Source of the DNA: Terriglobia bacterium
Lineage (GTDB): Bacteria > Acidobacteriota > Terriglobia > Terriglobales > Acidobacteriaceae
Length of the DNA: 64,000 bases
Assembly: GCA_020072645.1 (NCBI GenBank)
Contig: JAIQGK010000016.1
Location: forward strand, 1-64,000
Direction of reading: 5' to 3'
The stretch's first letter is position 1; each line of letters starts with the position of its first letter. The notes beneath the pieces were generated by a model that was given only the letters and a program-made list of their open reading frames with translations, searched no databases and had not been told where the DNA came from. Positions 28,208 through 34,163 of this stretch are shown here, in pieces. Both the position numbers and the translations under genes were made by a program.

Positions 28208-31200
28208 GTGAAGATTAAAGATCAAACCCGTACCGAAGAACCGCAGGTTGCGCCGGTTGTTGCACCGCAGGCCGCGCCACAGCCGCCGTTGTTGCGCATG
28301 CAGCGCGCTGCCGGCAATCAGGCTGTGTTGCGTTACCTTCAACGCAAATGTTCCTGCGGGGGGACCTGTGATGCCTGCAAGAGCCGATCCCTGCCCATCG
28401 GCCAAACCCATGACCCTCACGAACGCGAGGCTGATCAAGCGGCAGAACGGTTAATGTCAGGAGCAGTGCTGCAACGCAAATGCGCACAGTGCAAAGAAGA
28501 AGATGAAGAAGAGCGGGTACGCAACCTGCAAAGGCAGGAAGCCGGCGCTGGACCGGCAACTGCGCCGCCTGTTGTCCATGAAGTGTTGAATTCTCCCGGA
28601 CGTCCTCTGGATCATGCGACCCGTGGTTTCATGGAGCCGCGTTTAGGAAGCGACTTTAGCGGTGTGCGCATCCATACCGATTCCCGCGCTGCGGAGTCGG
28701 CGCGCTCCGTGAGTGCGCTGGCCTACACCGTGGGCCGCGATATTGTTTTCGCTTCAGGACAGTACTCGCCCGAAAGTGCAGCCGGCAAACAGCTGCTGGC
28801 CCACGAACTGACGCACGTAGTGCAGCAACAACAGTGGGGCGGCCCGGGCACGCTTGCCGCGAGTTCTTCTGCTCCCGTGATTGCCAGCGAGCATTCAGCG
28901 GCGGAGCGGGAAGCCGATGCGCTGGCCCATCGTGTGATGGCTGGGCAATGGGTAGCGGGACGCAGACTGGCTGCTCCGGCCGGGCATATGCACCGGAGTG
29001 TGAGCATTAGTCCCACAGATCCGGCGGCGGCGTTGCTTCTGAATGCGTTGACGCGGCTGACGGGACGCCCCGCAACGGCCACAGGCGGAACTCTGGCGCT
29101 CGGAAATCCTACTCCGGGAACCGCGGCTTCATCCGCCACGGTGACCGATTATGTGCAGCGCGCCATCTCGGCGACGCGCACTTACACGCTGCAATCCGGT
29201 GCGACTACTCCTGGCGGAACCGTAGTGCGGGGCGTTCGCGTGGAAACCGCCGCATCCGGCGGCGGTGTCACCATCACGATCAATACCGGCGATATCGGAT
29301 CATTTACATGGACGGCCGATGAACTGGTTTCAGAAGGCATCGTGAATGCCGTATCAGCGAACGACAGAACGACTGCGACCTTTCCCGCAGCCGTGGCGCC
29401 GGTCACTCCGGGAGCGCCCACTGCGCCCGCGCCTACCAACCTCGATGATCTGCTGGCTACACCGCTGCCATTTGCCAATGACGTGCTGCGACGCAGAGCG
29501 ATGGATCTGATCAAGCAGCGTGTGCCTCGGGTGGCGGCTGATCCTTTTCTTGAAGTAGATGTTGATGTCGCGCTACAGAGCGGTTCAGGCGTTACGCTCG
29601 CGGAAATGCTGCGCGGGCTGGAGACGAACACGCCGTTCCGCATCAACCAGACGATCACCGGAAACCGAGTGGATGCCACCTACTTTGATCCGCGCATGAC
29701 GCCGGGCGCTTCTGAGCAGCAAAGAATCCCGCGCCGGGAAGTAACATTTCCGGTAGGGCCAGGAACTGCGACCCCCGGCGGCGGTCCGGTGCCTGCTGCC
29801 GGCACTCCGTGTTCGGCATCGGCCATCGCAGAAATTACGGCGCATCTGACGAACGTGCGAAGGCTGGTTGGTAACGCCATCATGCTGCTGGGTTCCAATG
29901 CGAACCTGGATCCTCCCTTGATCGCCAATTTCGGCCCGGCAGGACCGGCAAACCGGGCACGGATCGCGGCCAACTATCGCCTGATTCTGAGCGAGCTCAC
30001 ACTGGAGCGTCATGGATGGATATGTACACCGCGCGGCGGTCCGGGATGCCCTCCAAATATTACCGGGACGAGTTCGCCAGGGCAGACACTGGTGAATTTG
30101 TGTATCGAGGGCAGTGCGCCGCTGGTCCCCAACGAGAAGACTGTATTGCACGAAGTTGTACACTGCACGGGCATTGGTTCACTACGCGTTGGATCAGAGA
30201 AGTATTGGTGGCAGCCGGGCTATCCGGGAAGCGATCCTTTGCACAATGCAGATTCGTATGCGCAATTTCCCATGGCTGCTGCGACATTTATCCAGCTCAA
30301 CCCACCCGCCGCGCCATCCCCGACCGGAGCGCCCTCGACTAAAGGCGTGCCACAGGGCGTGCCAAATCCCAGTTCAAGTTCCACGGTAACTCCAACCGTG
30401 CCGCCAGTGCTGCAGAAGACGCCCTTGCACGGCACCGAGGAAATGCATCACGAGATTGCCGAGTCATACCGCAGCAGGCGCGGCCTGCCCGCTGGGGGCC
30501 GGGATCAATTTGATCGGCAAGCCGGACCGACGGACGCGGAGATTGTTTATGGTGGTCTGGCGTTTCCAGTATCTCTCTCGCAGTTGGCGACCATGACGCC
30601 GTGGAATCTCGCTCATGAGGATCCATTGCGGCTCGTGGCTCCTGCTGGTTCCACGCCGCCAGCAACCGATCCCACTTACGACGATTACGCGCGCGCCCGC
30701 CAGGTAATTCGCTTCCTGCACAACTTAAAAAACCTGACCTACGATTATGAGACTGATCACAGGCCTGCAGGCAGAGACGCAACCGCGGCTGAATTGCAGA
30801 TTCTTGATAGAAACCTGAGCCAGTTGCTTTCAACATTCAATGTCCGCTCGCTGGTGACCGGAACTGCCGCTGGCGGGCGCGGATTGCCAACCGCACCCGG
30901 CGGTACCACCGCCACACTGGCCGGTCGCGCGCGCATTGTTGACTCTATTGGAGACTTTGCCGGAAAGCGTTATCAGCTGGAACGCTGGGCGGGTGCGGAC
31001 CGCTTTCTGAATACCCCGCCGGCCCGGCTCAATACCGATGTGCGGGCAATCTGGGCAGATCCTGCAGTGGGGATAACGGCAGCGCCAGGAGCGCGCGTGA
31101 CCAACGCAGAAATGGTCGCTGCCGTATGGTTTCAGGGGGCAATGCTCTCAACGCTGGAACCGGCGTTCTATTTTCCGGATGAAGACAAATTCTATCTTTC

Positions 31201-31579
31201 GTCCCATGTGGACCTTACCACGCCTGAAGGCCAGGATACGGCGCGCCATGAAACCGTGCACCTGCTGGCCGGAAGAGAGACAACGCGACAGGCCTTCATC
31301 ACACAATTCGGCACGGACTGGATGCAGTACTGGAAACCGTTCGAAGAAGGCATGGCGGAGTTCGTCAACATCTCCAGCCGCACCCCAGCCCAGATTCCGC
31401 CTTCAGCGGCCGGGTCCGGCGGCATCATGTCAGGCTACGCGCAATACTACCGGAAGGTGCAGAGATTGATGGCGCTGCCAGGCGTGGGCCGTGACGCAGT
31501 AATGCAGGCTTATTTCACTGGACGCATCTCGCAAACCATGTTCCAGCAGTGGAAAAATGTAGTGGACACGCCGCCTTAG
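28208..31579 (+). CDS. DUF4157 protein 4 with two HExxH metallopeptidase-like domains
   Basis: A 1123-aa protein starting at GTG; its first codons closely match those of DUF4157 protein 2 (KxKDQxRTEEPx), so the two are recent paralogues at the 5' end. MQRAAGNQAVLRYLQRK, one CSCGGTCDAC patch and RKCAQCKEEDEEERVRNLQR precede DUF4157 (HELTHVVQQ at 199). A second, degenerate DUF4157-like element with AEREADALAHRVM follows. In the middle, VLHEVVHCTGIGSL (H648, E649, H652) with LHNADSYAQF at about 678-687 is M35/aspzincin-like. Near the C-terminus, ARHETVHLLAGRE (H1014) with FEEGMAEFVNIS about 30 residues later is gluzincin-like. Inference: a protease effector with two candidate active sites. Confidence 0.78.
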   Translation: MKIKDQTRTEEPQVAPVVAPQAAPQPPLLRMQRAAGNQAVLRYLQRKCSCGGTCDACKSRSLPIGQTHDPHEREADQAAERLMSGAVLQRKCAQCKEEDEEERVRNLQRQEAGAGPATAPPVVHEVLNSPGRPLDHATRGFMEPRLGSDFSGVRIHTDSRAAESARSVSALAYTVGRDIVFASGQYSPESAAGKQLLAHELTHVVQQQQWGGPGTLAASSSAPVIASEHSAAEREADALAHRVMAGQWVAGRRLAAPAGHMHRSVSISPTDPAAALLLNALTRLTGRPATATGGTLALGNPTPGTAASSATVTDYVQRAISATRTYTLQSGATTPGGTVVRGVRVETAASGGGVTITINTGDIGSFTWTADELVSEGIVNAVSANDRTTATFPAAVAPVTPGAPTAPAPTNLDDLLATPLPFANDVLRRRAMDLIKQRVPRVAADPFLEVDVDVALQSGSGVTLAEMLRGLETNTPFRINQTITGNRVDATYFDPRMTPGASEQQRIPRREVTFPVGPGTATPGGGPVPAAGTPCSASAIAEITAHLTNVRRLVGNAIMLLGSNANLDPPLIANFGPAGPANRARIAANYRLILSELTLERHGWICTPRGGPGCPPNITGTSSPGQTLVNLCIEGSAPLVPNEKTVLHEVVHCTGIGSLRVGSEKYWWQPGYPGSDPLHNADSYAQFPMAAATFIQLNPPAAPSPTGAPSTKGVPQGVPNPSSSSTVTPTVPPVLQKTPLHGTEEMHHEIAESYRSRRGLPAGGRDQFDRQAGPTDAEIVYGGLAFPVSLSQLATMTPWNLAHEDPLRLVAPAGSTPPATDPTYDDYARARQVIRFLHNLKNLTYDYETDHRPAGRDATAAELQILDRNLSQLLSTFNVRSLVTGTAAGGRGLPTAPGGTTATLAGRARIVDSIGDFAGKRYQLERWAGADRFLNTPPARLNTDVRAIWADPAVGITAAPGARVTNAEMVAAVWFQGAMLSTLEPAFYFPDEDKFYLSSHVDLTTPEGQDTARHETVHLLAGRETTRQAFITQFGTDWMQYWKPFEEGMAEFVNISSRTPAQIPPSAAGSGGIMSGYAQYYRKVQRLMALPGVGRDAVMQAYFTGRISQTMFQQWKNVVDTPP

Positions 31580-31646
31580 AACTCGAAATGTGAGTTTCGG
31601 GAATCTATGGGAAACATAAAAGAAGATAATCTCGAAGTAAGGACGC

Positions 31647-32222
31647 ATGGAATTTGCGTCCATTGGAGGTCAGGTGGAGGATCAACAAGGCGGCGGAACT
31701 CCGGGGGCGCAGGAGATTTTTGGACTTCCGCAGGGCAGCCGGACGGTGCTGCAGAGGACCATGTCGGATTATCATTTTCAGGTTGTGGCGTCGAAGCGGC
31801 CGGAAGTTGCCGCCGCGTTGGAGAGTATCAATGGACAAACCGCGATGCTCATAACGGCCAATGACGACCTAGTGGAGCTGCGGCTTGATCATTCGATAAC
31901 ATTGGGCTCCGCGGGTGAGTATGAGAATGTGGGCGTGCTGCTAGAGCGCAGGGCCGATCAACTGTTTAACTTTTCCGTTTCAGGCAGTGCCAAAGCTGAA
32001 GGTATGCCGCCTCTGGCATATTCGGTGTCAGGGCTGGGCGTGGAAAGGGAAGGATCGCGCTTTGTGCTCACCAGTGGGGAGCCCCGGTTGCGATTTGCTC
32101 CGAGCACCGGCAGGGTTGAGGTTGAAGTGTTTACCGCGCCATTTCTTGTCGGAGTACCGGCAATATTGAGAGCGTTTGCGCCGCAGCTAGTGGGGCTGGT
32201 AAGCGTTACAGTACAAGAGTGA
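31647..32222 (+). CDS. Hypothetical protein following the payload array (191 aa)
   Basis: A 191-aa soluble protein with an ATG about 8 bases after AAGGA-like sequence, 68 bases downstream of DUF4157 protein 4. It is beta-rich with repeating amphipathic strands (YHFQVVASKRPEV, AMLITANDDLVELRLD, LFNFSVSGSAKAEG, FVLTSGEPRLRF) and a hydrophobic C-terminal segment. No signal peptide. I do not recognise a family. Being last in the eCIS run, it could be an immunity protein, a chaperone or an unrelated gene; nothing in the sequence decides between these. Confidence 0.65.
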   Translation: MEFASIGGQVEDQQGGGTPGAQEIFGLPQGSRTVLQRTMSDYHFQVVASKRPEVAAALESINGQTAMLITANDDLVELRLDHSITLGSAGEYENVGVLLERRADQLFNFSVSGSAKAEGMPPLAYSVSGLGVEREGSRFVLTSGEPRLRFAPSTGRVEVEVFTAPFLVGVPAILRAFAPQLVGLVSVTVQE

Positions 32223-32557
32223 ATTTGGCCAGATAAGCAAATATCATCACGTATGACACAATTCCTCCGTCCTGAACGAGAGAAGCTGGATCTGGACTTC
32301 TTGTTAACTCAATAGGGACCAGTAGATACGGATTCCGGAAAACCGGAATTATTCAGAAATGTTTATATTTATTTAGTCCTAAAAGAGATAATCTTGCCCG
32401 ATATAAGGTTCCCGCGGTATGGGGGCAGCGATTTTTGCGCCAAAAGAGCAATTCTCGTTGCAGCTTGCTGGCTCAAGCGAGGGGATAGGGAGCTTTTCCA
32501 GGGGACTAAACCTTTTCTCTCAAAACGGATTGTTCAAGAAATAGCACGGAGGCGGAA
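32223..32557. other. Intergenic stretch after the eCIS block
   Basis: AT-richer than its surroundings. It holds one perfect hairpin (32332-32349), described separately, and an A/T-rich segment at about 32360-32395 (GTTTATATTTATTTAGTCC, then GATAATC) that could carry a promoter for the next small gene, though no clear -35/-10 pair with standard spacing is seen. The open frame covering 32394-32699 has no ribosome site and overlaps the better-supported small gene. The segment around 32425-32490 (GCAGCGATTTTTG ... GCTGGCTC) vaguely resembles the repeated RNA leaders nearby but lacks the terminator arm. Confidence 0.5.
32332..32349 (+). terminator. Hairpin with AAAA loop, possible eCIS operon terminator
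   Basis: ATTCCGG-AAAA-CCGGAAT is a perfect 7-bp stem with a four-base loop, 110 bases after the last gene of the eCIS run. It is followed by ATTCAGAAATGTTTATATTT rather than a clean T run, so factor-independent termination is only possible, not strong. Confidence 0.35.
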
Positions 32558-32764
32558 GTGCCTACAGTCGTCTCATTTCAGCCAAGTCCTCAACAGTATC
32601 TGGTTGTCAGTCCTGACGGAAATAAGATTGAGATTCCCAAGGAGTTGTTCATTCTCTTGTGGGATTTCAGTAAAGGGGACAAGCAGACCGGTTCCGTGAT
32701 CATGCAGTTTCGGAATGGGGGAGTTGCTGGACTGGAAGCGGTGATCAAGAAAACATATAAGTGA
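32558..32764 (+). CDS. Small YezD/DUF2292-like protein, first copy (68 aa)
   Basis: A 68-aa protein with a GTG start and GGAGG five to six bases upstream. The C-terminal 25 residues, GSVIMQFRNGGVAGLEAVIK followed by KTYK, have the 'G-S-V-x-I-x-x-x-x-G-x-V-x-x-I-E' pattern of the YezD/DUF2292 family, small proteins of unknown function. It is clearly homologous to the C-terminal half of the protein at 33256-33570: both have a PDG/PSG turn, IPKELF/IPQELF and a KKTY end. No signal peptide or membrane segment. The family call is by pattern only. Confidence 0.65.
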   Translation: MPTVVSFQPSPQQYLVVSPDGNKIEIPKELFILLWDFSKGDKQTGSVIMQFRNGGVAGLEAVIKKTYK

Positions 32765-32837
32765 TCAATCAAAAAAAGGAGCATTGCATACTCTTTTACT
32801 GCTTTTACTAGGAAGTTAATGCGCCAAAGAAGTGGAC

Positions 32838-32922
32838 GAGCCCCGATTTTTGTTTCCCGGATTTTCCGGAGCAGACGAGAAATTTGGCTCAGAGATAAAA
32901 CCTCTCTGAGCCTTTGTTTTTT
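32838..32922 (+). promoter_or_regulatory. Repeated attenuator-like RNA leader, copy A
   Basis: A 5' GAGCC (32838-32842) is followed by the conserved CCGATTTTTGTTT, a small hairpin CCGGA-TTT-TCCGG, a linker GACGAGAAATTT and then the terminator-like hairpin GGCTCAGAGA (32886-32895) / TCTCTGAGCC (32903-32912) with a T-rich tail. The 5' GAGCC can pair with GGCTC, the proximal arm of that hairpin, so the two structures exclude each other. It lies between the two YezD-like genes, about 330 bases before the chosen start of the second. Related copies: 33607-33698 (+), 46290-46375 (-), 46093-46179 (-). Confidence 0.65.
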
Positions 32923-33255
32923 GCGACGCTTTTTCGGAGAACTGAAAAGGGTTTTATCCAAACCAATCATTCCGCACAGGGCATAAAGCCCAGGAGTAAA
33001 CGAAAATGAGACGGAACCCCCTTGCCGCCTGCATTTTGCAACTACCACGTATGTTGACACGCCGCCCGCCTGGAGTAATCTCGCAAAGAAAGCCGCACGC
33101 CTTTGCCTTGGATCTTCCATGTTGTCGCCGCCAATCTCATCGCCATGCACTCCGCTGTTACTGAGCACCCGCCCTTTGCGCGGAGGATTCGGTTGCTTCG
33201 TTTCGGTGAAACCAGAGGTTCAGACAGACTTCGAGAACGAGGAGTGCAGGTTTAT

Positions 33256-33570
33256 ATGTCCGATTCCAGAATCTACTTTGCAGGCAGTGCTGCCCGATTC
33301 TCCACAAACGGTGACTCCGCGCACAATGAAAATTCTCTGGATACTACAAGACGATTGAAGGAGGAAGAGGAGCAGGAACCTGGTCCCGAGCCGGCCTACC
33401 TTGCGACGTCACCCAGCGGAACAACATTACATATACCCCAGGAATTGTTCGTCGCGCTGTCTGATTTCATGCAGACGCGAAAATGTCCTGGTTCAATCAC
33501 TATCCAGTTTCGCAAAGGCGAAATTGTCTGCGTTGAGGCGGTAGCAAAGAAGACATACCGCCGTCCGTAA
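33256..33570 (+). CDS. YezD/DUF2292-like protein, second copy with acidic N-terminal region (104 aa)
   Basis: The chosen ATG at 33256 follows GAGGAG at about 12 bases and gives 104 aa; an upstream in-frame start at 33103 would add 51 residues of low-quality sequence. The N-terminal half is polar with an acidic run (KEEEEQEPGPEP). The C-terminal half, GTTLHIPQELFVALSDFMQT and GSITIQFRKGEIVCVEAVAK, matches the 68-aa protein at 32558-32764. Copies of the repeated RNA leader lie before and after it. Function unknown. Confidence 0.6.
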   Translation: MSDSRIYFAGSAARFSTNGDSAHNENSLDTTRRLKEEEEQEPGPEPAYLATSPSGTTLHIPQELFVALSDFMQTRKCPGSITIQFRKGEIVCVEAVAKKTYRRP

Positions 33571-33606
33571 ACCTGCTTGGCGGTTCGGCGCTATCGAACT
33601 GCTTAA

Positions 33607-33698
33607 GGCCCTGATTTTCGTTTGCCGAAGATCGTTCTTCGGCATCGACGGAAGATTCGGCCCAGAGATGGAAATATTCTCTGGGTCGTTTTGTTTTT
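33607..33698 (+). promoter_or_regulatory. Repeated attenuator-like RNA leader, copy B
   Basis: The same order of parts as copy A: 5' GGCC (33607-33610), CTGATTTTCGTTT, a strong internal hairpin GCCGAAGA-TCGT-TCTTCGGC, linker GACGGAAGATTC, then GGCCCAGAGA (33659-33668) / TCTCTGGGTC (33678-33687, one G-T pair) and GTTTTGTTTTT. The 5' GGCC can pair with the GGCC that opens the terminator. Relative to copy A both the internal stem and the terminator differ in sequence but keep pairing. It lies about 100 bases before the small membrane protein gene and 36 bases after the YezD-like gene. Confidence 0.65.
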
Positions 33699-33797
33699 AT
33701 GGAAGCCTGGTGAAATGGCGCTGAAATCGCCTTTTCACCGGTATCGAAACCATGGATTGCTTATTCAACAGTATCTATTTGATCGAGGAGAAAGAAA

Positions 33798-34133
33798 ATG
33801 GCGATGTCAAGACCTGCGTCAATCAACGTGTTCTCTGTGGCCTTAGTTTCCGGCGCGCTCCACGGAGGCGCGGCAATGCTGTTTGTTCCAATCTTTTCAT
33901 TCCTGTTGCTGTGCTGGAGCAATGCCCCGGCGCAGATCATACCTTCCACAAGCGTCGATAAGGGTATGGTTCTTGCGGTTATCGCGCCAGTTCTTTGCGC
34001 CGCCTTCGGCTTCGTTGTCGGGGCGCTTGGGGCGCTTGCGCACAATGCGTTGGCGCAGAACCAGCGCCAGGATACCATTGAGGTCAGTGAGCCCGATCAG
34101 GTGCGCACGGCCTCGCTCAGCAACGTGGCATAA
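33798..34133 (+). CDS. Small membrane protein with two transmembrane helices (111 aa)
   Basis: A 111-aa protein with an excellent ribosome site (GAGGAG, 9 bases). Two hydrophobic segments are evident: about residues 10-43 (VALVSGALHGGAAMLFVPIF onward, ending before APAQ) and about 56-82 (VLAVIAPVLCAAFGFVVGAL). The C-terminal tail is polar and acidic. No known family is recognised. It may be controlled by RNA copy B, which ends 99 bases upstream. It is convergent with the pentaheme protein gene, and a strong terminator follows its stop. Confidence 0.65.
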   Translation: MAMSRPASINVFSVALVSGALHGGAAMLFVPIFSFLLLCWSNAPAQIIPSTSVDKGMVLAVIAPVLCAAFGFVVGALGALAHNALAQNQRQDTIEVSEPDQVRTASLSNVA

Positions 34134-34163
34134 ACGGCGATCTGGCCACAAGCCAAGGTTCAG

